Below, piece by piece: positions 51,598 through 63,800 of a DNA stretch of 64,000 nucleotides (position 1 is the first letter of the stretch; every line of letters starts with the position of its first letter). The DNA is from Cinnamomum chago (lineage: Eukaryota > Streptophyta > Magnoliopsida > Laurales > Lauraceae), in NCBI GenBank assembly GCA_038049695.1, contig CP142451.1, forward strand, positions 125,523,501 through 125,587,500, in the 5' to 3' direction. The position numbers and the translations under genes are program-made. The notes beneath the pieces were generated by a model. It worked only from the letters and a program-made list of their open reading frames with translations, was not told where the DNA came from and searched no databases.

Positions 51598-52801
51598 TCC
51601 ATTACCATCATTAACAAGGTCAAAATTCGTTGGACAGAACCCTCAACTTTACCAATTCGCTTGTTAAAAAAAAAAAAAGGAAGGTGTTAAAAAAAAAAGT
51701 TTGTTGGCTTATTTTAAAAACCGTATATGAAGATTTGAAAATGTTTAAAAGTTTTTTATTTTGAAAATTTTCTTCTAAAAAGTCAGACGTATGAGGGTAG
51801 GAACGTAAAATGTTAAGAGATTCAAGGTGGATTTGTAAATTTGAAGATTTGTCGTATAGCAGAGATGAGATGGAGATGGAGATGGAGAGCGTGATGACGT
51901 AAGAGAGATAAATAGGTGGGCAAGAGACAGCTAAGCCGGCTTTCCAAGGTTCGGCACCTTCTAGGCTTCTACGAACAAGTTGTGGGAAAAGGAATCTTTC
52001 CATTTGACTGGCAGCAACCTTTTTCAAACCGATCCTGGCCGTTAATTTGCCGCTAATGATTGACCGATCCGACAACTCGCCCGGCAATCACGTGAGTCTA
52101 GCCCTCCAGTCAAGATTTCAGCCTCACGTGACAGTTTCTAAAATTCATTCAAAATGCCTCCAAAATTTAAGAATAATTTCAAAACAGTTTGTAAAATTTT
52201 GTCCATATTAAAGAAAAATCTAGTAATCAATAATATGAAAAACATTCAATTTTTTAGGCTACTTTCAGACAGGTCTTTATCCTTAACTTTGGATGTCACA
52301 GAGTAGTTAAAAGACCCCATCAACATCCCTAGTTTAAAACAACAAAAACACGCTGTGTTTTTCTGTAATATCCATATTATTATCCAACTCGCACATTAAA
52401 TTTTAATGGAAAAAAACAAACATATCAAACTATTTAAATTTTTTCTATTTTTCCCATTTTGTTTTCTCCAGTGCATATTCACATTACGTGCACAATCATG
52501 CTACACAACTCCAGATCCAACAAAGCTAGGTATTGATCTCTACTACCTTTGAGGATAAGAGGTTGGGTTGCCTTTCTGTTCTTTTTTTTTTTCACTTACT
52601 TTGCAACTATCATAATTTTGCCACATGATTATGTGTATATGATGAAAAGAATTCTATAATTTAAAAGAGTTTTCCTCTCTTTCTTCAAGATGGATCATAT
52701 GATGGTAAACAATTATTAAACAAGTAACAGCACCAATCTTTCATCCTTATTGTTGCTTTTTTTTTTTCATCCTAATTCATAGCTAAGTCCACAATCAATA
52801 A

Positions 52802-53267
52802 GTTGCAACTAGGGGTGCAAAAAGAAAACCCACTAGTTCGAATTGATTTTGTAGTAGATCGGTTTAGTTACGGTTCAGATTTCTTTCAAACCGTTCGATT
52901 CGATTTTCGGTTTGAATATGCGGTTAAACCGCTCAAAACAAACCGAATCAAACTGATTATATAAATATATATTTTTTATAAATAAAATATATAAAAGACT
53001 ATGAAAATTTACTTGGAGAATACTCGAACCCTCACTCCGTTTTATGAAGTCTAATGTCACTCACCAATTGAACTGTCATTTTTTTTGTGAAAAATAAATA
53101 AATAAGAAGAAAAACATAACTGAACCGAACATGTTCCTTTTTGTTCGGTTTGAGCACATGGGTTGTTTGGTTCAATTAGGAAAAATAAAAAACTAATGAA
53201 ATCGGTTTGGTTGATGGTTTCTCCTCTAAATCGATCTGAACCGCCCATGTAAACCCCTAGTTGTAAC
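52802..53267. mobile_element. hAT-type MITE with 8-bp target duplication
   Basis: Element 52810-53259 starts TAGGGGTGCAAA and ends TAAACCCCTA. Flanking 8-mers are GTTGCAAC (52802-52809) and GTTGTAAC (53260-53267), one mismatch. The interior consists of CGGTTT/AACCGAACC words. It is non-autonomous, like the element at 18501, but with a different interior. Confidence 0.75.
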
Positions 53268-54553
53268 TAGAGCGAGCCACCAGTTGTTAGTTGTTACTAG
53301 AGAAAGATGCCTCATCCAATAGCTATGGTGGATTGGAACTATTCAAAAGAATTTAGAAAAAGTAAGGGTTCTAGAACTAGTACACACCTATTCCCCATTA
53401 GAAAAAAATAAAAGAAGTGACATTGCAAAAATTATGAAATCATCACATTAATTTCCATATTCTCACCTTCTCCTTTGTTTGAGAGGTTAAGGATACTACA
53501 TTAGGGTAATGTAGGTGGATATTCATTTTTTATCTCTAAGCAGAGACTATTTGTGTAAGTGCCTAAATATTTACAGGATTGATTATATGGATATAAAACT
53601 TCTTATGAATGATCAAATGCGTGAGACCTGAAAGGGAATGAGAGACAAAAGTAAAGAGACTCTGGCTGCAATCAGCCAAATGCACTCTAATGCCTTAGTT
53701 AGTTCGGTAACTAGACAAGTGATGATTGAGTGGAGAATGAAGAGCTTAGAGTATGGGTGGGTGTAAAAAAGTAAGCGTTGCGTACCTCTTCTGGGTTTGC
53801 TCCTTGTGTATATATAGGCCAAAATTTGACTTTTGGAGATAGGGTCCTATTAGACCTTACCCTGACATCTTGGGAGTAGAGTCTCATTGGACCTTACCCT
53901 GATTGACCTTAGAGGCAGATTCTCATCGAACATCAGCTTGATGTAGACGTAGACGACAAGTAGTGATAACTTCTTATCTCGATTTGAGGCATGTCACCAT
54001 CAATCAACACGTTCTGTAACGTAGTTGAGTTTCTATGAGAGTACAATCACAATTAACTAAGAGTCAGTGCTTGTCTCGATTAACTAAACCGAACTGAAGA
54101 TGATGCCGAGGTCAGGTGTGGCCTCGGTATGGAAGCATTATGGCACTATTGTCGAGATGGATAAGACCTATACCAAAACATGCATAGCTGATACTTCGAC
54201 CGAAATTAGGATAATCTCGATATTAGAAAAATGTCCCACACAATTTACATGGGCAGATGGGCTCAAAAATATTTTAAATCCCCCCACATGTACTTGAAAT
54301 ATATATATATATATATATATTTACTTTTACATTGCCCCCTCCAAAGATAACTTTTAACTCCTGATTACACCCTTGACAGTTTGGTGAACTGTAATTTGTT
54401 CCTTCCATTGGCCACTGTTGGATTTCATTTCAGAAATTTTTAACAAATTCAGTCTCATTTCAACAAATGGTCCCTTATTATTAATGCAGCCTGTAGACAG
54501 TGTCTCGATCATGCACACTGATTACGAAAATGGCATGTGACATTTCGAAATAA

Positions 54554-54670
54554 GAAAAATGAGCACGTGACATAGAAGTTAGTCCTAGTGACACAAAAAC
54601 CCTAGTGGGAAAAATGAGCACGTGACATAGAAGTTAGTCCTAGTGCCAAGTGGCACAAAAACCCTAGTGG
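54554..54670. repeat. 55-bp tandem duplication with G-box
   Basis: Two copies of GAAAAATGAGCACGTGACAT, AGAAGTTAGTCCTAGTG and CACAAAAACCCTAGTGG. The second has an 8-base insert. Each holds one CACGTG. Confidence 0.9.
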
Positions 54671-55176
54671 GATATCATATCATTCCGCTTTTCAAAGGAG
54701 AAAAGAAGATGAGGTTGCAGACAGCTTGTTTGGAGAGATTCTCCAATGGGTCCACCTGAGATCATCTTCTTTTGCTATGGTTATAGCCAGCTAAGAGTAA
54801 GATTTTCAATCTAATAATGGTGAAGTTTATCAGTACAAGGCAAGGTAATAAAAAATTCTTACAATCACACATTGCACCTTTTATGGGCCTGCTCTAACAG
54901 CTTCTTGTTTTGATAGCTAGCTATTGGAGTCATCTAGGCATAAGAGCAATTTATGTACTTAAAAAGCCACTTTTAGCCTTTTGATTTTCGAAATTATAGA
55001 TTATTATTTTTTATTTGAGATACAACATTTAGAGAATTTTAATTTTTCAAGTTCAATAATTATAAGAATTCCTCTAACAAAAAAGATAAGTAGCTTACTG
55101 ACTATTACAGAGTTTTCCTCCCATCCCGCATTTAAGTGATATATACATACAGAGTTTACATCCCATTGTATTTTTG

Positions 55177-55220
55177 AAACAGGAGATACTATTTCGGATG
55201 AAATAATATCTCCATGTTTA
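55177..55220. repeat. Short hairpin related to the 14-3-3 intron inverted repeat
   Basis: AAACAGGAGATACTATTTC pairs with GAAATAATATCTCC-A-TGTTT with only a GGAT loop; shares its arm sequence with 15094-15260. Confidence 0.6.
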
Positions 55221-56139
55221 TTTAAACAGCGGATCCATATTCATACACACTTGGTAGAATGGGTGCTCTGCGAATCAAAAATGCCTCATTGTTTATCCAC
55301 ATTTAAAGCGCAAATCTTATTCCCGATGGTCTAGTATGCTGCAAAGATTGTTAGGAGATTTTGGATTTGCTTGTTATTATCCCATTGATGACAACATTAT
55401 TATGAATAGGGATAGCAATGGATTAGGTTTAGGTCTGGCCAGCTATATGAAGACCAAAAGAACATGTGTCTAGGGGCGGATCCAAATATATTCACTTGGG
55501 TGCAGTTGCACACGTATATGAAGAGTCTGGTTTCACTTTCGAAAATCCAATGAAAATCTTGAATCCACCTTTAAAATTCACATGAAAGTCTTCGATTCAC
55601 CCCAAAAACCAAAATACCTATTAGGATCCATGCCCCTCAAACAAAAATCACGAGCCCGCGACTGCACGTGTCGTAAATCAAGTCCAATTTCAAGTTAGAG
55701 AGAGAGAGAGGACCATGGGCCATGGGAATGATTCCTCACAATCCACCAAGGTGGACTGTACTGACCCGAGTATCCTTTTCTCTATGTTCAAAATTGGAGT
55801 ATATTTGACATTTGTGACAGGTCAACCCGGTTAAGAGAGTCCAAGCGACCCATCATTTTATTCCAGCCCACTTTGTTTGGTCTGCTCTTTCACACTTCAC
55901 TTATATGCCTACATACATTGTAAGGTCAAGAGCATGGAAGCAATTTGCACTGGGATGTAAACGAGTCGAGTCGTGCCCAATTGGTGGACCATGACCTAAG
56001 TTCGATGGACTTGACTGGGCAAGGAGATGACTTTACTTCCAAGCATGTTATATGATATTTTTTATTTTATCATGCACAATAACATGAATTTAACATGATA
56101 AAATAATAACTATCATGCACAAGAACATTAATTTAACAA

Positions 56140-56297
56140 GTTTCGATGGATAACTCAGTTGGCTTATGACCATGGCTGGAGGTTAAGGATTCGAAACTAC
56201 GTTACCATACCAGGGTCATAGGGGATTTATCTGGCTCCTCCTGAGCTCATAGAGATTAGGCCGGCCGAAAGGACTGGGACACCCTCCGTTATATATA
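56140..56297 (+). mobile_element. SINE-like element
   Basis: A box GATGGATAACTCAGTTGGCT and B box AGGATTCGAAACTACG about 40 bases apart, then an unrelated body and a (TA)n-like end. The best pol III match in the window. Confidence 0.65.
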
Positions 56298-56806
56298 TTG
56301 CATGTATTTTACACAGCTTGGCCAAGATGGAGGTACACGTGGTTGGTCACTCTATGTTCTTGGATTGCTAATATCAAGCTTGTCGATCAGGTTTTAACAC
56401 TTCCATTCCCTGATTTTTCTCATAAATCTAGTATCTACTTAGAGGGACCTCATGGGTCAGGCCAGCCCGGGTCCGGCCCTCTTTGGGCTCTGTCCAGGCC
56501 TTGGGTTTTTGTACTCTAGAATCCCTACAGGGCTTGATCTAAAACTTTGGTCCGTTTCATAATTAAGCCAGGCTTGGATTAAGTGATAGAAAGCCCAACC
56601 CTGGTCCCATGTTTACTATATGGGCAGGCTTGGGCCTGATACAGCCATTGTTTTAAAAGTTGAGCGGAGGCTGGATATGCATCAGCCTGGCCTGGCCTGA
56701 CCCATAAACACCCCTGTTTTTACTTTGGTTCATTTTTTCATGAGATCTGTTTCCCACAGTTCTTATGAGCCTCTATTTAGTTGCATAAAATACATAGGAT
56801 TTGTAT

Positions 56807-56962
56807 GTGTAGGAATGGTCAAATGAGCTCCACCAAATCATTATTAACATGTAAGGGGTGAAGGATGTAAGTCAGTGATGCTATGTGTAGGAATCGTCAA
56901 ATGAGCTCCACTAAATCATTATTAACATGTAAGGGGTGAAGGATGTAAGTCAGTGATGCAGA
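56807..56962. repeat. 78-bp tandem duplication inside the dispersed repeat
   Basis: Two near-identical units each holding GTCAAATGAGCTCCAC, CATTATTAACATGTAAGGGG and GAAGGATGTAAGTCAGTGAT. Confidence 0.9.
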
Positions 56963-57907
56963 TTTGACTTTCCAATTATTTTAATCAATAAGATTTCCCA
57001 TCTTCCCTGATTCAATTTCCATTCAAGGGGAGATTATTTATACAAGTGTTGAGATTTCAGTTACAATACAAAACAACCAGTTCCTGAAAACTATTTGTAC
57101 AAGTGTTGGCAGAGACTTTGTGGCAGCCGAAAACGACTACAGAAAGTTTGTGAATGTTTTTTTTATATAAAATACATAAGAACTAAATGCATAGGAATTT
57201 ATGATTACACGAGCTGAATCTTTAAGACTATTAAAAAGGTGAGACCGTGATGGGTGGAAGATATGAGGAAAAGGGTGAAGGATATAAGGTGGATGAGACC
57301 CTAACATTCCTATAATTTGAATTACTAGTTGATTGATGGCTCTTCATTACCCATCCCGAGTCAATTTCCATAAAAGAAAAAGGTTATTAGATGCTACTTT
57401 CTAGATTTTCAACTTTGATTTTTCGTCCTTAACCACTAGTGGCATGAAATCATATGTATGCAATTCCCATGTATTCTATGCAAGCAATATGTCAAAATAT
57501 AGGTTACAAGTAAATATCATTGAACTTGGCTCCCAAACATACCTCCCAAGAACCATTTGCCACTCACAGGAAGGGATCGGTGGGACCATTGTGGTTTCAT
57601 TTTGTGTTTGAACAGATCACAAATGGCTCCTTTCGTCGTTTAGATTAGTTGGATGAACCTTGTGTCACTTTGCTTGTTAAAAATTGCAGAGTTATCTTGA
57701 CGATATGTCAACAGAGACAAATGCCAATAAATAATTCAAAATGCCATTAGCTTGATAGACTTTCTAGATGGGATGGATAGAATTTGTACATAGGCTTGAA
57801 TTGAGGAACAAGAGCATTATGAATCCTGACATTACATTTCAGCACATGAAATGATATATGCACGACTCGAGTTATGGAAAATTTTGCTCCTTTTCACTCT
57901 TTTACAT

Positions 57908-59996
57908 TTGTTACACCCCAACCCAATTTAATCTTCATTAATGTTAATTAATGGGGATTTAGTTTCATTAATTTTGTTTAGTTGTAAATCATTAACTTAG
58001 TCTCATAGACCGAGTTAAATTGAGTCTTGAGTTTTGACTAGTTGAGTGAAGTGGAATTGACTCCTTTGGATTGAGTCAAGGACTTTTCCGTAATTATAGA
58101 TTTTCTCGTTTTTTCATCGTTTTCACATCATTTTGGCGTCATCGCGTGTATCTCGTCGAGCACGTCGCTTTTCATATTTGATTTTACTTCATTTGATTCC
58201 TCGTTGAAGAAGTGGGCCCTCAATTGACTCAAAATGGAAATACATGAACACAATGGGTTTTTATGCAAAATTTCCATCTTTATCACCTACACCAACCCCA
58301 TCTCACTCATTTTCATTCGGTTGTGCATGTGGGTTGTGGAGAAAACTCTCATCTTCCTTGTTCCTTTCAATTCCTCTCTTTCATCAGTCACTTTAGCTTG
58401 TGCAAGTGAAGGCCAAGGTGGAGGTCTTCTTCTTCATCATCTTATTCATCTTCTCCACCTCTTGTTTTCAAGAACCCTCTCTTTTCCAACTCCAAAAATC
58501 GGATTTTTTGTCAAGGTATGACTCAAATTCCATCCTTAATAGTAAGTTTGAGTTATAAATAGAGTCAAGAGACTCTTCGTTAGTTTTACATAGCATTCAT
58601 TTCCTTCTTTGTTGATCTAGGGTTTGAGTCATTTGGGGATTCTAGGGTCTTGAATACCAAGAGAGTATAAAAGAGTTTAGAAAGCATAAATAGAGGCAAG
58701 TATATGCATAATATAGAATTACATTCTTGTTAATTTCATTGACTCAATGATATTGTATTCAATACTCTTAGTTTCTTAATGAATGAATGATTGGAATGAT
58801 TTCAAGTTAATGGAATTGATTGGAAGTATTATTAGTGCTTATATGTTGAATGGGAGCATGAAGGTTCCATTCTATTGCAGGTTAGTAGGGTGAGGGAAGG
58901 ATGTAAGAGAAAGAGAAATGAGAAATGGAAGGGAAAGGAAATCCGGAACAAGGGTTCTGGACAGTTCGCTCGAGCGAACTGGACACATCGCTCGAGCGAA
59001 CCAGCCGTTCGAGCGAACGAATCAGTGCGCTCGAACCTTCAACCCTCTGGAAAGGGTCCGCTCGAGCGAACCTACTGCTGTAACTGGACCTCCTTTTGAC
59101 CCCAAATTTTTGGGTGAATTATCATCCCTAACCTACTTTAACCACCTTAAATGTTTCAACTGGATACTTAAGGTGCCTACCCTATTCCATAGGAACTTGG
59201 TGACTCTTTTGACTCCTAAGACCTTAAAATGGAACCGTTAACCTTATTAATTGGCCTAATGGATATTATTAGTCTAACACTATACCATGGGGTTAGTTTA
59301 GAAACTCAATATACTTCTCATAATAAGTGACACCTGAAAAGGTAGTAATGCATTGATTTTACTAAACTTACCTTGCATTGGACGGTGAAAGACTAAAATA
59401 AATAGTTTAGAAATGGATAGTAAAATTCCTTGATTCCTTGACTTATTGCATTTCATATTTGATTATATCTTCATTTGACAGATCAATCATTATAAATAAA
59501 TAAGTAAGTTTAATTCATTTCCCAGAATCCTGTGAGGTTTAATAACTCTATTTCCTCCGTCATTCGCTATACATGGTACATTGATGCAGTACTTGTAAAC
59601 ATGTGGATTGAGTGAGTATAAGATACGGTGATATATGAATGGAAGTAAATTCTATTTAGATTTGATTTGGAATACAAACTCACTTGAGTCCACTTGTTAT
59701 TTGATTAGTTTGATTCGATTGAGTCGGCACTACATAGCTTCGGCCTTATGATGCCCGACGGGGCCAGCACATGGTTTAGTTTGAGAGACTACTGCAGTAT
59801 GTTGCCTGGAGTACCGGAACTCCAGAACCGGGTAGTCAGTTAGCCTTTAGCCGGGCCGCTGGTGGCATCCCAACAAGATTTTGCTCTCTTTGAAAGGATG
59901 AGCTTTAAGTAGTAGCCACATTTGTATGGTTTCTTAATTATTGATTCATCAGCATTTTTTATTCCAGCACAATTTGCATAGTTGATACTATCATTG
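57908..59996 (+). mobile_element. LTR-like segment 1 (Ty3/gypsy type suspected)
   Basis: Begins TGTTACACCCCAACCC, the usual form of many plant Ty3/gypsy (Tekay-like) LTR starts. TATAAATAG at 58554-58562 would serve as U3/R promoter. A palindrome array is at 58962-59068, and a GC-rich block (CGGCCTTATGATGCCCGACG and following) at 59740-59860. No primer-binding site, coding domain or matching LTR copy is visible, so it may be a solo or interrupted LTR. The 3' border is a guess. Confidence 0.45.
58962..59068. repeat. CTCGAG-centred palindrome array
   Basis: A perfect 20-base palindrome at 58962-58981 (core GTTCGCTCGAGCGAAC). It is followed by TCGCTCGAGCGA (58988-58999), GTTCGAGCGAAC (59007-59018), GCGCTCGAAC (about 59028) and CGCTCGAGCG (59059-59068). 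Confidence 0.9.
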
Positions 59997-60832
59997 CTGT
60001 CACGTCCCCCGAACCCGATTAGAGAATAAACCGGATCCGGGGAGTGAAATTTAGGGCTAATTAAAATTTTTGCCCTTTAGGCCCAAGGATCGTAAGTCCG
60101 CTGTGAGGATATAATATTTCAAGCCTCAAATATAATAAGAATATGCGGAACTCATACAATTCTAGACATATTTGGATATCTACAAGGAACAATGAATCTC
60201 ATTATAGATTAAAGTTGATCAAAGAATAAAATAAACTTAAACAAGGAAATTAATTTATTCAATGGCCATCCCACTAATCAAGGCCATTTAAAACAATAGT
60301 GGAGTCAATAGTGTGAAAGTTCAACGAGAGATAATAAATGAAGAAATAAAATCTAAGAAAGTCCCGATGAATCACTCTCGTGCCGGGAATGATGACGCTA
60401 CTCTACGTCATCTGCACGCCACTCTCGTTCCTCCTCAGCCGGTTGGAGATCCTCTGGGATCTCCTCACCTGATTGCTCCTCGTAGTAGTACTCACCTGAG
60501 GAGTCTGCACACTAAAGGATAGAGTCAACGACATGTTGAGCAATAGATAAGCAATATATAAATAATCATGACATGCATCAAGTATAAGAGTAAGGATAGG
60601 TATAATAATCAAGAGAATACAAGGAACCGAATCTAGGCATAAAGCATGAATAAATAACCATCAGGATCATAAATAGAAATCCTAGCAATACTAACAATCA
60701 CCACTACCAATGTAATGCAATGCACAAGAGGGAGACTCCGTGGATGTCCTAGCCACCTCACGGGGTACCAGTAACAATCTTATCCGGACTACTGATACCA
60801 AAGTCCGGCTCCAGGGGGATTCCTGTGAGGCC
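59997..60832 (+). mobile_element. LTR-like segment 2 (5' part)
   Basis: Starts TGTCACGTCCCCCGAACCCG, another typical gypsy-LTR opening, followed by GAATAAACCGGATCCGGGGA and later GC-rich words (TCTTATCCGGACTACTGATA). It is cut off where segment 3 begins. No coding domain found. Confidence 0.4.
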
Positions 60833-63800
60833 CCACCCTTGGTGGGCCCTCTAATTGCTATTTTATAGGCTAATTAATGTTAATTTATACTAATTATTGG
60901 TTAATTGTACTAATTATTGCTAATTACTATTTAATTGTGCTAATTATGGGTTAATTAGAGAGATTAGTTGGATTTCCTAAGTTTGGTTAGACTAGCTTAG
61001 TTGAGTTAGGGTTTTAGTTAGTTGGGTGCTTTGGATTTAATCCTAGGCTAATTAGTGTGGGGTAGGCCTTAGTTGGGTTTTAATTAATTAGTGTGAGTTT
61101 AGTGTTAAGAAAGTTGCTCTTCTAGAAGATTCCAGCCAAGACCAAACTAACCCTAACCCTAACCCTAATCCCATGGAACCCTAAGGGCTAATCCCGTCAT
61201 TAATCACCCCTCCCAAAGCTATAAAAATGGCTCTTATCCCAAGAACCCTAAAACACTATTCATTCCAATTGCCTCTTTTCTTCCTCTCCCTCATTTCCCT
61301 CATACGAGCAAGTGCTGTGACTGTGCTGGGAGCATCTTGCAGCTGTTGCAAGCCACTGCTGTGCTGAGAAAACCCACTTGGAGCTACTGCTGCAGCTACT
61401 ACTCTTCTTTCCTCTCCATTTCTCTCTTCTTCCTCTCTCTTTTCCCCTCATTCCAGCCCCTGCTGCTGTGCTGAATCAGTGCTGACCTCTCCCCAGTAGC
61501 TACTGCCACTACTTCTCTTTCTTCCTTACTGAGCTGGATTTTTACTCTGCTGGGATTTTTATTTTCCCTAAGAGTCCTGTTGCTGCTACTTCTCCTTCTT
61601 CTCCATAGAGCTGTTATCATTACTGTGCTGGGATTTGCATTTAAGGAGCTGCTGCTACTCTGCTGTTCTTCTTCTTCTTCTCTGCTGGACTGGGATCTCT
61701 CTCTCTCTCTTATATTTCTCTTTCTCTCTACAAACCTTCCTAAAAGGCAAGTGCACATACTCCTAGTTTAGAATGCATATGTATTTCCTTTGATTCTATG
61801 GTTTTCAATTCGTTTTTGTGATTAATTGAGTTATAGTAGTTCTACATGAGCTTTTGTTCTGTTTTGGATGGAAATGGACATTGATGGATGGGGTTTCACC
61901 CCCCATTTGGAAGATCAATGGGCCACAAGGTTGTTGATTGATGGGCTTTGGAGTTGTTTAATGTTTGGTAATGATTTGGTGAAGTTTGGGACTGATTGGA
62001 GGTGATTTGGATGTAAAAAGAGCCAAAACGGAAAATCTGCATAAGTCCGTTTCGTGTTCACAGTCGACCGGCAGTGTTCCCGGTCGACCGGGACCTGCAG
62101 GCCGGTCGACCGGCAACACTGCAACTGCAAATTTCTGCTCCCAGTTGCGAACTTCTGCAGACTGAGTTCCTTAGTATTCTTGGTCGACTGGGACCTATCC
62201 TGGTCGACCGAGAATACTGAAAAATTGGAAATTCTGCTCCCAGTTGGAATTTTTCCTGCAGACTGAGTTTTAGTGTACCTGGTCGACTGGGACCTACCCT
62301 GGTCGACCGGTAACACTGTAATTCATGAAAAACTGACCCTCAGCCATTTTCTTGCAGAAAATTCTATTTCTAATAGCCAGGTTGACCTGGAACACACTAT
62401 CTCTACAAGAATTGACTGAAAGTTGGTTTTTCACCCGAAACTCAGACTCTTTACACCCAAATCAACTTGATACTTATAATTTATATTTAGAAAGTGTTTA
62501 AAGCTGGGACATCAATCTTTCTAAGGTTTTTGGAGTATGCGGTCAATCACCCAGGCCAGGGGTTTGACCGGACACGCTGGAAACCTTTAGAAATGAAACA
62601 AGTTTTCCAGGAAGCCTGATTCAGGTAATTTAGTGCACTCGGTTGATCCACCAGGCCAGGAGGTCAACCGAGCTCACTACACATCAGGTTCACCTGGGAA
62701 ACTCCGATTTTCCAGTTTTCAACATTTTAGAGTTGTGATCAGTTGTGGGGCCCATTGACCATCCAAATGAGCATTTATCGATGTTCAAAGCCCGAGTCAA
62801 CAGTGTGGCTCAACCTTGACTCGCGGGGACCACTGTTTAGTGTTTTGGTTGATAATCTAAGATGATTCGACCTCTAAGAGTTGTCAACGATGCCCTTAAC
62901 CACCTAAGCACTAAACATAGTATTTTATGGCATTAATGACTTCGTTTAGAGATCGAATTACCGGAGATGGACCTGAACCCTATGTGGCCCATTACCTAGG
63001 ATTGGACCATTGTATTTTCCCTATTGATTCCTTCATTGAAGTTCATACTTCACATTTATTATTTATTGTCATTCTTAGATCTTTAGTGTAGCTGTTAACT
63101 ATTAATTTACATAATTGGAGGACCTGGACCTAGGATATCTTAGAGGTGACCCGATAGTGTGATTTGGGAGAACATTGACCCGTGTCTGTGTCTAGGCGGG
63201 CCCTTATTGGGCCTAAGTGTGGGATGTGTACCTTTAGATGGAAGAGGTAGTTTTTATTGGACTGTTAAGTCATAATGGATTAAAATGAACTGTTTATCAG
63301 TAGTAAATGGATTGTTGCCTCGTTTGGACAGATTTAGACCAGGCCATGTGCTGATGGGCCTTAATATGGATCCAACGAGTGGGCTTGGGCCTTGAATGAA
63401 ATCCATAGACTAAGTTGATATGTATGGACCTCATAGAGGTGTGGATATGACCTTGTTCACGCAAGGCAAAGCCTAGACAGACACAGACCCTTAGAGTTAT
63501 TCGTGAGTCGGCATGAACATTCACTCGGTTGATTTAAGCTCAGCTTATGGACTGATCATCCCCGGTAGGAGTTAGTTGAGTGTTGAGAAGCTATCATGAT
63601 GAGCGGTGTGGTTAAGACGGACGGTGTGATACCGTGTCCGGTCTTGAGTGATGACTGATGAGATGATGAGTTGATGAGTGATTTGCGGGATTAGTAATTC
63701 CCAGCACTGGTGAGATTTCCCCGCCGCAACTGTGTTCAGTATGGGAGGGTCGCGGCATAATATCCCGCGGTATTCCAGCTCGTGTGAATGTGCCATTTGG

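Larger units (their letters stand above)
49709..52801. other. Intergenic region upstream of the BAH-agenet gene
   Basis: 49709-50000 is the probable 5' leader and promoter. 50120-50610 is full of degenerate CCGAAACC/AACCGGAT words, like the hAT MITE interiors, but I find no paired ends. A SINE-like unit is at 51433-51597. 51600-52800 is AT-rich with no gene. Confidence 0.4.
53268..57907. other. Gene-free repeat-rich stretch
   Basis: No gene supported. 53570-54290 has a TATATATAGG at about 53809 and the phrase (G/A)GACCTTACCCTGA twice (about 53855 and 53892), like a decayed retroelement end. Also present are (AT)n at 54299-54321, a G-box tandem duplication (54554-54670), a hairpin (55177-55220), a SINE (56140-56297), a GGCC-rich MITE-like stretch (56447-56716) and a duplicated dispersed repeat (56780-57490). 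Confidence 0.45.

Noticed and set aside
56447-56716. GGCC-rich stretch with GGGTCAGGCC near both ends, hAT-MITE candidate
   Set aside because: Right end ACCCCTG is suggestive, but no matching left terminus or 8-bp duplication could be found.
58234-59241. ORFs of 95 and 107 aa in the LTR-like region
   Set aside because: No gag, protease, RT or integrase motif; the Arg/Glu pattern of the second comes from the palindrome array.
61399-61771. Arg/Glu- and Leu-rich ORFs after the TATA of LTR-like segment 3
   Set aside because: Arise from CT-rich leader sequence; no domain.
62054-62316. Opposing ORFs with repeated Val-Asp-Arg / Ser-Thr motifs
   Set aside because: Translation of the GTCGAC palindrome repeats, not a protein family.
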